Of a stretch of 64,000 nt of DNA, positions 54,160 through 63,850 are shown piece after piece. The DNA comes from Pseudomonas maumuensis. GTDB taxonomy: Bacteria; Pseudomonadota; Gammaproteobacteria; Pseudomonadales; Pseudomonadaceae. How positions within the stretch are numbered: the first letter of the stretch is position 1; each line of letters starts with the position of its first letter. A model generated the notes under the pieces. It saw only the letters and a program-made list of their open reading frames with translations. It was not told the origin of the DNA and ran no database searches. The stretch spans positions 2,480,001 through 2,544,000 of the forward strand of contig NZ_CP077077.1 of NCBI RefSeq assembly GCF_019139675.1, in the 5' to 3' direction. Position numbers and translations under genes: made by a program.

Positions 54160-54489
54160 TTATCTTTTAGCAACTGCGTGCTGTGTACATTGCTCGTAAT
54201 ACGTCTGCTTGATCGCCGCAGGCTTCAGCCGCGAGCGGCTGTTGTACGTCTGCTCGGTGATCCCGAACGCCGTCATGCGCATCCATGGCTTGGCGAACTT
54301 GCGTACCTGCAGCTTCTTGCGCGTGGCATACAGGGTCACCCCGGAAAGCTTGGCCTGTTGCGCCTCGGCGGCGATCTGCGCGCCCCAGCCGCACACCTGG
54401 CGATCGTTCTGGCTCAGGGCCCGGGCCTGGGCGCCGAAGGCGGTAGTGGCCAGCAGGCAGCCAGCCACGGTTGCTAGAATTACGCGCAT
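54160..54489 (-). CDS. Small exported hypothetical protein
   Basis: Protein of 109 residues with a signal peptide (MRVILATVAGCLLATTAFGA). The mature part is basic, with two Cys (QVCGWGAQ and YEQCTQH) that could form a disulfide. AGGA precedes the ATG. No family recognised. Stands alone between gluconate dehydrogenase and the DUF998 gene. Confidence 0.7.
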   Translation of the reverse strand: MRVILATVAGCLLATTAFGAQARALSQNDRQVCGWGAQIAAEAQQAKLSGVTLYATRKKLQVRKFAKPWMRMTAFGITEQTYNSRSRLKPAAIKQTYYEQCTQHAVAKR

Positions 54490-54563
54490 GTTGCTGTCCT
54501 AAGCATCTGAAGGAAAACGAAGTTTGCCCGCGCTTTCGACGCCTGGGGGCCAGCAGTTTGCCG

Positions 54564-55214
54564 TCAGGCGATGGCCATTTGCAGGCCATCGCGGAAACGC
54601 CAGCGCAACGATTGCAGGGCCAGGGCGGCAACCCACAACACGCTGATACCGTAGTTGAGGCGCTGGTACAGGCCGAACAGTTCACCGCCTTGCGCGGCCT
54701 TGGCCATCAGCACCACGGTGATCATCGCCAGCACCGAGCACAGCAGCGACCACCTTCCCAGCCACGGGGAGCCTGCCACGCGTTTGCCCAGCCAGATCCA
54801 CAACACACTGGCCAGGGTCAGCGAGAGGAACATCAGCAGGCCGCTGAGGTTATGCATCTGTTGCGAGAACGACGGCTCTAGCGGCGCGCAGCCCTGGTCG
54901 CAGGGGAACCAGCCGGTGCCCAGGCTGCCGACAGCGTGCAACAGCACCAGGCCCGCGCTCAACCGGGCCAGCCCTGAGTGCCGCCAGCGCCGCGCCAGGC
55001 CCCAGGCGAACAGGCCGAAGAGCAATGCCAGCGGGAAGTTGTTGACCCAGGGCGAGAAGCCATGGGTCGGCGCGCCGACCGCGCCTAGCTGGCTCATGGC
55101 CTGTTGCAGATGGTCGTAGCCGGGATAGGCCAGGGCGGTCAGGCCAACGCCCGCCAGCAGCCAGAGCGGGATGAGCAGGCCAGTAGCGAGCAGCAGGCGA
55201 TCAAACGTCTTCAT
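54564..55214 (-). CDS. DUF998-type integral membrane protein
   Basis: Protein of 216 residues with six predicted membrane helices. It has DUF998-like features: YPGYDHLQQAMSQLGAVGAP near the N-terminus and GWFPCDQGC with two Cys in the periplasmic or loop region. AAGGAAGG precedes the ATG. Function unknown. Confidence 0.8.
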   Translation of the reverse strand: MKTFDRLLLATGLLIPLWLLAGVGLTALAYPGYDHLQQAMSQLGAVGAPTHGFSPWVNNFPLALLFGLFAWGLARRWRHSGLARLSAGLVLLHAVGSLGTGWFPCDQGCAPLEPSFSQQMHNLSGLLMFLSLTLASVLWIWLGKRVAGSPWLGRWSLLCSVLAMITVVLMAKAAQGGELFGLYQRLNYGISVLWVAALALQSLRWRFRDGLQMAIA

Positions 55215-55278
55215 GCGGTTTCCTTCCTTGGAGAGAGCAGGTCGCAGCCTACAGCGCGGGCATGGCCGATGGCCAGGC

Positions 55279-56094
55279 TCAATTGCCGGCGAGCAGCATC
55301 ACCAACAGTACGCAGGCCAGCAGCGCCAGGTAGGCCCGGGCATGCACGTGGTCGGGGATGCGCCCCAGCAACGGCGCGGCCAGGTGCATGCCCAGCCAGG
55401 CACCGACCGTCATCACCAGGGCGGCGCGCAGGTCGATCAGCCCGAGCAGGCCGGAGCCCAGGTCAGTCTGGTTGCTCGGTACCAGGGCATAGACCAGCGT
55501 GGCCGCCAGGGCCATGGGCAGTGACAGCGGATTGGCCATGGCGGTGGCGGTGCGCATGCTGGCGCCGCGGCGGCGCATCAGTGGCACGGTCATCACGCTG
55601 CCACCGACGCCAAGTAGCGCCGCCAGCGCGCCGATGGGCAGGCCGGCCAGGGTTGCGCCGGTACGGCTCATTTCAGCCAGTGCCTGTCCGCCGGTGCGGA
55701 CGAAGCCCGGGCGCAGCCAGGCATCGAGCAGGCTGAGCAGGAGATAGCCGATGAACAACCCGCGCAGCCAGGCGCTGGTCACGTACAGGGCGGCCCAGGC
55801 GCCGAGCAGGGCCCCGACGGCAATGGCCGGCGCCAGGGGCCGCACCAGGTCCCAGCGCAGGCTGCCGGCGCGGTGGTGGCGCCAGGTGGCCAGGGTGCTG
55901 CTGAAGATCATTACCGTGGCCGAGGTGGCCACGGCGATCTGCATGGCATGCTCCGCCACGGCCGTGCCGGCGCCGTGGCTGGTCAGCAGCAGGGCATAGA
56001 GCAGCGGCACGGCGAAGAACCCGCCGCCGAAGCCGAACAGCAAGGTGGTGACGCCGGCACACAGGCCGAACAGGCCAAGCAGGGGGTAGAGCAT
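55279..56094 (-). CDS. TauE/SafE-family sulfite/anion permease
   Basis: Protein of 271 residues with about eight membrane helices and the TauE/SafE repeats (GLCAGVTTLLFGFGGGFFAV and GALAALLGVGGSVMTVPLM). Start MLYPLLGLFG is chosen; the frame continues upstream but crosses the divergent promoter region. Predicted exporter of sulfite or sulfonate-type anions. It is divergent from an AraC-type regulator 109 bp away, its probable controller. Confidence 0.85.
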   Translation of the reverse strand: MLYPLLGLFGLCAGVTTLLFGFGGGFFAVPLLYALLLTSHGAGTAVAEHAMQIAVATSATVMIFSSTLATWRHHRAGSLRWDLVRPLAPAIAVGALLGAWAALYVTSAWLRGLFIGYLLLSLLDAWLRPGFVRTGGQALAEMSRTGATLAGLPIGALAALLGVGGSVMTVPLMRRRGASMRTATAMANPLSLPMALAATLVYALVPSNQTDLGSGLLGLIDLRAALVMTVGAWLGMHLAAPLLGRIPDHVHARAYLALLACVLLVMLLAGN

Positions 56095-56203
56095 GGGAAC
56101 AGCCTCAGGGCCAGGACAGGGGCTCTCAGCGTAGGCGCCTACCCCTTGGCCGGCTTGCGCCAATTGGCCAATAATCATCGCATTACGGCCAGAGCCTGTT
56201 GTC

Positions 56204-56971
56204 ATGCGCAATGTTCCCCTGTCCCAGATCGATGCCACCCCCCGTGCGGTACTGGCCATCGCCACCGATTACCCGCCCGACACCCTGTTGCCCAGGCACG
56301 TCCATCGCCGGGCGCAATTTCTGTATGGGATGAGCGGGCTGATGGAGGTGCTGACCGACGATGGCGCCTGGGTCATCCCACCGGGCAGCGGCGTGTGGAT
56401 TCCTCCCGGCAAGCCGCACCAGGTGCGCATGCGCGGCGTGAGTACCCGCAGCCTGTACATCGAGCCGACAGCGGTGCCTCGCCCGGGCCCGCTATGCGAG
56501 GCATTGCGCGTCGAACCGCTGCTGCACCAGCTGTTGCTGGCCAGCGCCGAAGTGCCGGCCCTGCACGACGAGGCGGGGCGCGACGGCCTGCTGCTGGGGC
56601 TGCTGCTGCACGAGCTGGGCCAGGCCGAGCGCCTGCCGCTGTTCGCGCCGATGCCAACGGAGCCACGTTTGGCGGCCCTGTGCCAGGCGTTCCTGGCGCA
56701 GCCGTTGATCCATGCCCGCGCCGAGGCCTGGGCCCGTCAACTCAACTGCAGCCCGCGCACCTTCAGCCGGCGTTTTCGCGAGCAGACCGGGCTGTCGTTC
56801 GGCCAATGGCGCCAGCAGGCCTGCCTGATGGCGGCGGTGACACGCCTGGCGACGGGCGAGGCGGTGACGGCCATCGCCCTGGACCTGGGCTACGAGAGCC
56901 CCAGCGCATTTTCCAGCCTGTACCGCAAGGTTATGGGTCACACGCCCTCGGCGGCGCGCCAGGGCGCATGA
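56204..56971 (+). CDS. AraC-family transcriptional regulator
   Basis: Protein of 255 residues. N-terminal cupin (about 20-95: LLPRHVHRRAQFLYG, IPPGSGVWIPPGKPHQ) and C-terminal double HTH (about 155-250: NCSPRTFSRRFREQTGLSFG and IALDLGYESPSAFSSLYRKV). Likely regulates the divergent TauE/SafE permease gene. No strong ribosome site is visible. Confidence 0.88.
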   Translation: MRNVPLSQIDATPRAVLAIATDYPPDTLLPRHVHRRAQFLYGMSGLMEVLTDDGAWVIPPGSGVWIPPGKPHQVRMRGVSTRSLYIEPTAVPRPGPLCEALRVEPLLHQLLLASAEVPALHDEAGRDGLLLGLLLHELGQAERLPLFAPMPTEPRLAALCQAFLAQPLIHARAEAWARQLNCSPRTFSRRFREQTGLSFGQWRQQACLMAAVTRLATGEAVTAIALDLGYESPSAFSSLYRKVMGHTPSAARQGA

Positions 56972-56989
56972 AAACCCGCCCGGACGTAT

Positions 56990-57003
56990 GTGATCGTACA
57001 ACT
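56990..57003. promoter_or_regulatory. Candidate GntR operator upstream of its own gene
   Basis: GTGATCGTACAACT, 47 bp before the GntR start. It aligns with the sequence upstream of kdgD (63712-63726); 13 of 15 positions agree when the preceding base is included. Confidence 0.5.
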
Positions 57004-57050
57004 GCTTGCGCTATCATCGCGCCTGTCTTCCACAACCAGACAGACAGGGC

Positions 57051-57800
57051 ATGACAGAGCAGCAGGTACAGGCACGGACCCGGCGCAAGCCACGCAGTCT
57101 GGCCCAGGAACTGGTCACGGTGCTGACCGAGCGCATTCGCAGCGGCCAGCTCAAGCGCGGCGACAAGCTGCCCACCGAATCGCAGATCATGGCCGAGGAA
57201 GGGGTAAGCCGCACGGTGGTGCGTGAGGCCATCTCGCGGCTGCAGGCCGCAGGTCAGGTCGAGACCCGCCACGGTATCGGCACCTTCGTGCTGGACACCC
57301 CAAGTACCGGGGGTTTTCGTATCGACCCGGCGACCATCGTCACCCTGCGCGAGGTGCTGGCGGTGCTGGAGTTGCGCATTGCCCTGGAGATCGAGTCGGC
57401 GGGCCTCGCGGCCGAGCGTCGCAGCGACGAGCAACTGGCCGGCATGCGCGCCGCGCTGGACGAGCTCAACGAGGGCGCGGCCCATGCCTCGGATGCGGTG
57501 TCGGCGGACTTCCAGTTCCACCTGCGCATTGCCCAGGCCAGCGGCAATCACTACTTCGCCGACATCATCAATCACCTGGGCACCAGCATCATCCCGCGTA
57601 CCCGGCTCAACTCGGCGCGCCTGGCCCATGACGACCAGGCGCATTACATGAGCCGGTTGATGCATGAGCACGAGGCGATCTACGAGGCTATCGCCCGGCG
57701 CGACAGCGAAGGCGCCAAGATGGCCATGCGCATGCACCTGAGCAACAGCCGCGAACGCCTGCGCCAGGCCCATGAAGAGGCCGAGGCGCAGCGGGGCTGA
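57051..57800 (+). CDS. GntR/FadR-type repressor of the hexarate operon
   Basis: Protein of 249 residues. Winged HTH at about 15-80 (LAQELVTVLTERIRSGQLKR, LPTESQIMAEEGVSRTVVRE) and an FCD-type all-helical ligand domain from about residue 105. The metal/ligand residues of FCD proteins are visible (DFQFHLRIAQASGN and MHEHEAIYEAI). Convergent with the KGSA dehydrogenase gene; with kdgD, MFS and dehydratase genes it forms the standard P. putida glucarate/galactarate block. Ligand probably a hexarate or downstream intermediate. Confidence 0.9.
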   Translation: MTEQQVQARTRRKPRSLAQELVTVLTERIRSGQLKRGDKLPTESQIMAEEGVSRTVVREAISRLQAAGQVETRHGIGTFVLDTPSTGGFRIDPATIVTLREVLAVLELRIALEIESAGLAAERRSDEQLAGMRAALDELNEGAAHASDAVSADFQFHLRIAQASGNHYFADIINHLGTSIIPRTRLNSARLAHDDQAHYMSRLMHEHEAIYEAIARRDSEGAKMAMRMHLSNSRERLRQAHEEAEAQRG

Positions 57801-57846
57801 TCACCTTGGTAGGGGCCGCTCGCGGCCCATCGCCGCGGTTCGTCGC

Positions 57847-57928
57847 CACGGCAAGCCGGCTCCCACCCCGACCGCGCGACCTCACAGCCAAGCGCCATCC
57901 CTGTGGGAGCCGGCTTGCCGGCGATGGG
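57847..57928. repeat. REP inverted pair with an altered left copy
   Basis: The right copy (CCCTGTGGGAGCCGGCTTGC...) is intact. In the left copy the usual CGATGGGCCG flank is displaced: CGCGGCCCATCGCC is separated from the GGCAAGCCGGCTCCCAC core by an extra GCGGTTCGTCGCCAC. It lies between the convergent GntR and KGSA dehydrogenase genes. Confidence 0.75.
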
Positions 57929-57963
57929 CTGCGTAGCAGCCCCAAGTGACGCTTTCAGGGCGC

Positions 57964-59544
57964 TCAAATCGCCCTGTCGGACCACCGCCCATTAACCAGG
58001 CGCCGCACGTCCAGTGGGTTGCCATCGCGCAACGCCTCCGGCAGCAAAGCCTGCGGGTAGTTCTGGTAGCACACCGGGCGCAGGAAGCGATCGATCGCCA
58101 GCGTTCCCACCGAAGTGCCACGGGAGTCCGAGGTCGCCGGGTAAGGCCCGCCATGGACCATGGCGTCGCACACCTCGACCCCGGTCGGGTAGCCATTGAC
58201 CAGGATGCGCCCGACCTTCTCTTCGAGCAGCGGCACCAGCCAGGCAAAGGCCTCGAGGTCGTCCGGCTCGCCGATCAGCGTGGCGGTGAGCTGGCCGCGC
58301 AGGCCAAGCAGGGCGGCGCGCAACTGCGCCTCGTCGGCGACCTCCACGGCTACCGTGGCCGGGCCGAACACTTCCTCTTGCAGCAACGGGTCGGCCTCCA
58401 CCAGCAGGCGAGCGTCAGCCTTGAACAGCTGGGCGCGGGCCTGATCGCCTTGCTGCGGCTGCCCCGCCAGATGCTGGATGCCGGCGTGGGCCTGCAGATG
58501 CTCCAGGCCGCCGACATAACTGCGCAGGCCGCCGGCATTGAGCAACGTCTGCCCGGCCTGCTGATCCAGGTGCTGGCCCAACTCGCCCAGCAGTTGGCTG
58601 AAGCCTGGGGACTGCAAGCCGATGACCATCCCGGGATTGGTGCAGAACTGGCCGGCGCCCAGGCACACCGAGCCTGCCAGTTCGCGGGCGATGGCCTCGC
58701 CGCGCTTGGCCAGGGCGCCGGGCAGGACGATCACCGGGTTGATGCTGGACATCTCGGCGAACACCGGAATTGGTTGCGGCCGCTCGGCGGCCATGCGACA
58801 CAGCGCGTCGCCGCCCTTCAACGAGCCGGTGAAGCCGACGGCCTGGATGGCCGGGTGCTTGACCAGCCATTCGCCGACACCACCGCCGAACACCATGTTG
58901 AACACGCCCTTGGGCATGCCGGTGCGGTCGGCGGCGCGCAGGATGGCGCAGGCCACCAGATCGGCGGTGGCCATATGGCCGCTGTGGGCCTTGAACACCA
59001 CCGGGCAGCCGGCGGCCAGGGCCGCGGCGGTGTCGCCACCGGCGGTGGAGAAGGCCAGCGGGAAGTTGCTGGCACCGAACACCGCCACCGGGCCGACCCC
59101 GATGCGCATCTGGCGGATGTCCACCCGGGGCAGCGGCTGACGCTCGGGCAGCGCCAGGTCGATGCGCGCACCGAGGTAGTCGCCGCGACGCAGCACCTGG
59201 GCGAACAGGCGCATCTGGCCGCTGGTGCGGCCGCGCTCGCCCTGGATGCGCGCGGCGGGCAGGGCGGTTTCACGGCAGACGATGGCGACGAAGTGGTCGT
59301 CGAGTTCGTCCAGTTCGGCGGCGATGGCTTCGAGGAACTCGGCGCGGCGGGCCGGGGGCAGTTGGCGGAACGCGCTGAAGGCGTCGGCGGCGGCGCGGGC
59401 GGCACGGTCGACTTCGCCCTCGGTGGCCTGGGCGAAGCTGTAGGGCAGGGCTTCACCGCTGGTGGCGTCGAGGCTGTGCAGGCGTTGCGGGCCAAGGGCG
59501 CTGCGCTGGCCGGCGATGAAGTTGTGGCCGAGGATTTCGGGCAT
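57964..59544 (-). CDS. 2,5-dioxovalerate (alpha-ketoglutarate semialdehyde) dehydrogenase
   Basis: NADP-type aldehyde dehydrogenase of 526 residues: VFGASNFPLAFSTAGGDTAA for cofactor binding, FTGSLKGG, FAEMSSINPVIV and catalytic Cys in GAGQFCTNPG. This long variant with the FAEM..INP motif is the KGSADH type that ends glucarate/galactarate breakdown by forming 2-oxoglutarate. Last gene of the minus-strand operon. AGGAG precedes the ATG. Confidence 0.92.
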   Translation of the reverse strand: MPEILGHNFIAGQRSALGPQRLHSLDATSGEALPYSFAQATEGEVDRAARAAADAFSAFRQLPPARRAEFLEAIAAELDELDDHFVAIVCRETALPAARIQGERGRTSGQMRLFAQVLRRGDYLGARIDLALPERQPLPRVDIRQMRIGVGPVAVFGASNFPLAFSTAGGDTAAALAAGCPVVFKAHSGHMATADLVACAILRAADRTGMPKGVFNMVFGGGVGEWLVKHPAIQAVGFTGSLKGGDALCRMAAERPQPIPVFAEMSSINPVIVLPGALAKRGEAIARELAGSVCLGAGQFCTNPGMVIGLQSPGFSQLLGELGQHLDQQAGQTLLNAGGLRSYVGGLEHLQAHAGIQHLAGQPQQGDQARAQLFKADARLLVEADPLLQEEVFGPATVAVEVADEAQLRAALLGLRGQLTATLIGEPDDLEAFAWLVPLLEEKVGRILVNGYPTGVEVCDAMVHGGPYPATSDSRGTSVGTLAIDRFLRPVCYQNYPQALLPEALRDGNPLDVRRLVNGRWSDRAI

Positions 59545-59602
59545 GGAATGCTCCTGTAGATGAATGGCTGGGTTCAGGGCCTGGGCGAGTGCTACGCACT
59601 CG

Positions 59603-59630
59603 TTTCGCCGGCAAGCCGGCTCCCACAGGG
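59603..59630. repeat. Single REP element between dehydratase and KGSA dehydrogenase genes
   Basis: One REP copy (TTTCGCCGGCAAGCCGGCTC...) inside the 123-bp gap of the operon. Its position could reduce or stabilise the message between the two cistrons. Confidence 0.8.
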
Positions 59631-59667
59631 GGGCGTGTTGTCGGTGAAGGGGCCCAGGCAGGCTTCG

Positions 59668-61221
59668 TCAGGTGATGGGCGCCGGGTTGAACAGGGTGAT
59701 GTCGTTGTGCAGCCCGTGCTGTTCGGCCCAGGTCTGCCTGCGGCCGCTGGCCACGTCCAGGTAGTAATGGAACAGCTCCCAGCCCAGCTCCTCGATGCTC
59801 GCCCGGCCGCTGGCGATGCGCCCGGCGTCGATGTCGATGAGGTCCGGCCAGCGCTGGGCCAGCTCGCTGCGGGTGCACACCTTGACCACCGGCGCCATGG
59901 CCAGGCCATAGGGCGTGCCGCGGCCAGTGGTGAACACATGCAGGTTCATCCCGGCCGCCAGCTGCAAGGTGCCGCAGACGAAGTCGCTGGCCGGGGTGGC
60001 GCAGAAGATCAGGCCCTTGCGCGTTACCCGCTCGCCGGGCCCGAGCACGCCCTGGATCGCGGCGCTGCCGGACTTGACGATCGAGCCCAGGGCTTTTTCG
60101 ACGATGTTGGACAAGCCGCCTTTCTTGTTGCCCGGCGTGGTGTTGGCGCTGCGATCGGCGGCGCCCTGCTGCAGGTAGCGGTCGTACCAGTCCATTTCGC
60201 GCACCAATGCTTCGGCGACCTCCGGCGTTTCGGCGCGGGAGGTGAGCATGTAGATGGCGTCGCGCACCTCGGTGACTTCCGAGAACAGCACCGTCGCGCC
60301 TGCGCGCACCAACAGGTCGGCGGCATAGCCCAGCGCCGGGTTGGCGGTGATGCCGGAGAAGGCGTCGCTGCCGCCGCACTGCATGCCGAGGATCAGTTCA
60401 CTGGCCGGCACGCTCTCGCGGCGGCGCTGGTCGAGCTTTTTCAGGCGGGTCTCGGCCAGGGCCATGATCTGCTCGATCATCTCGCCGAAGCCCAACGTCG
60501 CATCCTGCAGGCGGTACAGCCACGGCTCGCTGAGGTCCACGGACGGATCGCCGTCGTGCATCACCTGGCCGGCCTGGAGCTTTTCGCAGCCCAGGCTGAT
60601 GACCAGCGCCTCGCCGCCAAGATTGGGGTTGCGCGCCAGGTTGCGCACGGTGCGGATCGGGATGTAGGCGTCGCGGGCGTTGATCGCCACGCCGCAGCCG
60701 TAGCTGTGGGTGAGGGCGACCACATCGTCGACATTGGGATAGCGGGGCAGCAGTTCGGCGCGGATACGCTTGACCGCGTGGTCGAGCACGCCGGTCACGC
60801 ACTGCACGGTGGTGGTAATGCCGAGGATGTTGCGGGTGCCGACCGTGCCATCGGCGTTGCGGTAGCCCTCGAAGGTGAAGCCGTCGAGCGGCGGCAGGGC
60901 GGCGGGCACGGCGTCGCAGCGTGGCAGGCTGGCAAGCTCGGGCGCGGCCGGCATCGCCAGTTGATCTTCCTTGACCCAACTGCCCTGGCGCAGGTCTGCC
61001 AGGGCATGGCCGATGACCTGGCCATAGCGGCGCACCGCCTCGCCCTTGCGGATGTCCACGGTAGCGACCTTGTGGCTCTGCGGTACGCCCTCGACCAGGG
61101 TCAGGCCATCGGCAAAGCGCGCGCCTTCGCCCAGGCCGCCGTCGTTGACCACCACCACGACGTTGTCGTCGGGGTGCAGGCGCACGTAGCGGGGCGACTC
61201 GGAATGTTCGATCAACTGCAT
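59668..61221 (-). CDS. garD: Galactarate/altronate-type dehydratase (UxaA/GarD family)
   Basis: Protein of 517 residues with the SAF-like N-terminal domain ([17 protein letters not shown]), the central UxaA domain ([31 protein letters not shown]) and C-terminal [15 protein letters not shown]. Predicted to dehydrate D-galactarate to 5-dehydro-4-deoxyglucarate, the KdgD substrate. Enzyme activity on galactarate rather than altronate is inferred from the operon. AAGGGC precedes the ATG. Confidence 0.9.
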   Translation of the reverse strand: MQLIEHSESPRYVRLHPDDNVVVVVNDGGLGEGARFADGLTLVEGVPQSHKVATVDIRKGEAVRRYGQVIGHALADLRQGSWVKEDQLAMPAAPELASLPRCDAVPAALPPLDGFTFEGYRNADGTVGTRNILGITTTVQCVTGVLDHAVKRIRAELLPRYPNVDDVVALTHSYGCGVAINARDAYIPIRTVRNLARNPNLGGEALVISLGCEKLQAGQVMHDGDPSVDLSEPWLYRLQDATLGFGEMIEQIMALAETRLKKLDQRRRESVPASELILGMQCGGSDAFSGITANPALGYAADLLVRAGATVLFSEVTEVRDAIYMLTSRAETPEVAEALVREMDWYDRYLQQGAADRSANTTPGNKKGGLSNIVEKALGSIVKSGSAAIQGVLGPGERVTRKGLIFCATPASDFVCGTLQLAAGMNLHVFTTGRGTPYGLAMAPVVKVCTRSELAQRWPDLIDIDAGRIASGRASIEELGWELFHYYLDVASGRRQTWAEQHGLHNDITLFNPAPIT

Positions 61222-61294
61222 GGTCAGGCCCTTCTTGTCTTGTCTCTCAGGCGTGGTGCTGTCGCCGGCGCCGTTGGGCGCCGACGTGTCCGGC

Positions 61295-62644
61295 TTACTG
61301 GCGGGCCAGTTCGGCGTCTGGCGCAGGTTCGCACTTGGGCGGTTCCTTGAGCTCGATGCGCTTGATCGGGCCGACGATCACCAGGTAGCTGAACACCGCC
61401 ACCAGGGCGTTGGCGCCCACATATACCAGGGCCCATTTGAACGAACCGGTGGCGCTGATGATGTAGCCGATGACGATCGGCGTGGTGATCGAGGCGATGT
61501 TGCCGAAGGTGTTGAACAGCCCGCCCGACAGGCCGGCGATCTGCTTGGGCGAGGTGTCGGCGACCACCGCCCAGCCCAAGGCGCCGATGCCCTTGCCGAA
61601 GAACGCCAGGGTCATGAAGCCGACCACCATCCACTCGGCCTCGACGTAGTTGCAGAACACCATGGTGGTCGACAGCAGCAGGCCGCAGACGATCGGCAGC
61701 TTGCGCGAGAAGGTCAGCGAGTTGCCGCGGCGCAGCAGCCAATCCGACAGCACCCCGCCCAGCACCCCGCCGATGAAGCCGCATACCGCCGGCAGCGAGG
61801 CGATGAAGCCGGCCTTGAGGATGGTCATGCCGCGCTCCTGCACCAGGTACACCGGGAACCAGGTAAGGAAGAAGTAGGTGATGGCGTTGATGCAGTACTG
61901 GCCGAGGTAGACGCCCAGCAGCATGCGACTGGTCAGCAGCTGCTTGATGTAGCCCCATTTCGGGCCGTCGCCGCCGCGTTTCTGGTCCATGTCCACCAGG
62001 CCGCCGTTCTGTTCGATATGCTCGAGTTCGGCCTGGCCTATGCGTGGGTGCTGGCGCGGGTTGTAGATGGTCTTCATCCACACCGCCGAGAACACGATAC
62101 CCAGCGCGCCCATGACCACGAATACATGTTCCCAGCCGAAGGTGAAGACGATCCAGCCCATGATCGGGGCGAACAGCGCGGTGGCGAAGTACTGCGCCGA
62201 GTTGAAGATCGCCGAGGCGGTGCCGCGCTCCTGGGTGGGGAACCAGGCCGCGACGATCCGCGCGTTGCCGGGGAACGACGGCGCTTCGGCAAAGCCCACC
62301 AGGAAGCGCAGGGTGAACAGCGTGACCACCGCCCAGGCCACCGGCAGCCCGCCGACGAAGCCCTGCAGCAGGGTGAACAGCGACCAGGTGAAGATGCTGA
62401 AGGCGTAGACGTTCTTCGAGCCGAAGCGGTCGAGCAGCCAGCCGCCGGGGATCTGCCCGGCCACGTAGGCCCAGCCGAAGGCGGAGAAGATATAGCCGAG
62501 GGTGACCGCGTCGATGCCCAGGTCTTTCTGCAGGCTGGAGCCGGCGATGGCGATGGTGGCGCGGTCGGCGTAGTTGATGGTGGTCACCAGGAACAGCATC
62601 AACAGGATCAGGTAGCGTACATGCGTCTTTTGCGTCGCTTGCAT
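61295..62644 (-). CDS. Hexarate transporter (MFS, glucarate/galactarate permease)
   Basis: Protein of 449 residues with twelve predicted helices, of the anion:cation symporter branch of the MFS ([19 protein letters not shown] near the N-terminus, [19 protein letters not shown] in helix 4). Start at MQATQKTH is favoured by GGGAG eight bases upstream. Located between kdgD and the dehydratase gene, as in glucarate/galactarate operons, so it imports those sugar acids. Confidence 0.9.
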   Translation of the reverse strand: MQATQKTHVRYLILLMLFLVTTINYADRATIAIAGSSLQKDLGIDAVTLGYIFSAFGWAYVAGQIPGGWLLDRFGSKNVYAFSIFTWSLFTLLQGFVGGLPVAWAVVTLFTLRFLVGFAEAPSFPGNARIVAAWFPTQERGTASAIFNSAQYFATALFAPIMGWIVFTFGWEHVFVVMGALGIVFSAVWMKTIYNPRQHPRIGQAELEHIEQNGGLVDMDQKRGGDGPKWGYIKQLLTSRMLLGVYLGQYCINAITYFFLTWFPVYLVQERGMTILKAGFIASLPAVCGFIGGVLGGVLSDWLLRRGNSLTFSRKLPIVCGLLLSTTMVFCNYVEAEWMVVGFMTLAFFGKGIGALGWAVVADTSPKQIAGLSGGLFNTFGNIASITTPIVIGYIISATGSFKWALVYVGANALVAVFSYLVIVGPIKRIELKEPPKCEPAPDAELARQ

Positions 62645-62690
62645 GCTGGTTACTCCCACTCGTTATTTTTATACGGGGATTGGTTGTAGG

Positions 62691-62715
62691 CCGGAGCGGG
62701 GCGTCCCTGCTCCGG
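62691..62715 (-). promoter_or_regulatory. Intercistronic hairpin between kdgD and the MFS gene
   Basis: CCGGAGCGGGG/CCCTGCTCCGG with a CGT loop (one G-T pair), 32 bp past the kdgD stop. No U-run. It may shield kdgD mRNA or attenuate the downstream genes. Confidence 0.55.
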
Positions 62716-62746
62716 CGGCGGCTTTGGCAGGCCGCGGGGTGCTCGC

Positions 62747-63658
62747 TTATTGCGGGCCCATCTTGTCCATCAGCGCGGCGAGCATCTCGTACTCCTGCGC
62801 GGTGAGGTCGGTCAGCGGCGTGCGCACGGGGCCCGCGTCATAACCGGCAAGCTTCGCCCCGGCCTTGACGATGCTCACGGCGTAACCGGCCTTGCGGTTG
62901 CGGATGTCCAGGTACGGCAGGAAGAAGTCGTCGATCAGCTTGGCCACGGTGGCGTGATCGTCGCGGGCGATGGCGTGGTAGAAGTCCATCGCGGTCTTGG
63001 GCACGAAATTGAACACCGCCGACGAATACACCGGCACTCCGAGCGCCTTGTACGCCGCAGCATACACCTCGGCGGTGGGCAGGCCACCCAGGTAGCTGAA
63101 ACGATCGCCCAGGCGGCGACGAATCGACACCATCAGCTCGATGTCGCCCAGGCCGTCCTTGTAGCCGATCAGGTTCGGGCAGCGCTCGGCCAGGCGTTCC
63201 AGCAGGTCGGCGTTCAGCCGGCAGACGTTGCGGTTGTAGACCACCACGCCGATGTTCACCGCCTTGCACACCGCCTCGACATGGGCGGCGACGCCGTCCT
63301 GGCTGGCTTCGGTGAGGTAGTGGGGCAGCAGCAGCAGGCCTTTGGCACCCAGGCGTTCAGCCTCTTTGGCGTATTCGATGGCCTGGCGGGTCGAGCCGCC
63401 GACACCGGCGAGGATCGGTACCGAGGTGGCGCAGGTGTCGACGGCGGTCTTGATCACCTGGCTGTACTCGCTGGCAGCCAGGGAGAAGAACTCGCCGGTG
63501 CCACCGGCGGCGAACAGCGCGCTGGCGCCATACGGGGCGAGCCATTCCAGGCGTTTGACATAGCCTGCGGGGTTGAAGTCGCCGGCCGCGTCGAAGTCGG
63601 TGACGGGGAACGACAGCAGGCCGTGGGAGAGGATGGATTGCAGTTCTTGTGGATTCAT
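62747..63658 (-). CDS. kdgD: 5-dehydro-4-deoxyglucarate dehydratase
   Basis: DHDPS-family class I lyase of 303 residues. Typical start [20 protein letters not shown] is used, with AGGA upstream; longer frames do not add conserved sequence. Motif GGTGEFFSL binds the substrate carboxylate, and the Schiff-base Lys is in [11 protein letters not shown]. It dehydrates and decarboxylates 5-dehydro-4-deoxyglucarate to alpha-ketoglutarate semialdehyde, the KGSADH substrate. First gene of the hexarate operon. Confidence 0.94.
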   Translation of the reverse strand: MNPQELQSILSHGLLSFPVTDFDAAGDFNPAGYVKRLEWLAPYGASALFAAGGTGEFFSLAASEYSQVIKTAVDTCATSVPILAGVGGSTRQAIEYAKEAERLGAKGLLLLPHYLTEASQDGVAAHVEAVCKAVNIGVVVYNRNVCRLNADLLERLAERCPNLIGYKDGLGDIELMVSIRRRLGDRFSYLGGLPTAEVYAAAYKALGVPVYSSAVFNFVPKTAMDFYHAIARDDHATVAKLIDDFFLPYLDIRNRKAGYAVSIVKAGAKLAGYDAGPVRTPLTDLTAQEYEMLAALMDKMGPQ

Positions 63659-63711
63659 TGTTGTAGGCATCCTGTGGCGCTTGGAAGGAGGAGGTACCAA
63701 GGTGAGAGGTA

Positions 63712-63726
63712 AGTTATCGTACAACT
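63712..63726. promoter_or_regulatory. Candidate GntR operator upstream of kdgD
   Basis: AGTTATCGTACAACT has partial dyad symmetry (AGTT...AACT around GTACGAT read from the other strand) and lies 54 bp before the kdgD ATG. The same ATCGTACAACT block is found upstream of the GntR gene. Confidence 0.55.
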
Positions 63727-63780
63727 ATTGAGATGACTAGACCCTGGACATGGAATTTTTTGGACGCACGGGACGGGTGA

Positions 63781-63850
63781 CCTCATCGCGGATGAATCCG
63801 CTCCTACAGGATCGCGCGAATCTGTAGGCGCGGATTCATCCGCGATGAGG
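63781..63850. repeat. Long inverted repeat, second palindromic repeat family
   Basis: Near-complementary 29-bp arms around a 12-bp loop, built from CGCGGATGAATCCGC and its complement. The sequence differs from the GCCGGCAAGCCGGC REP type seen elsewhere. It lies upstream of kdgD and its operator. Confidence 0.75.
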
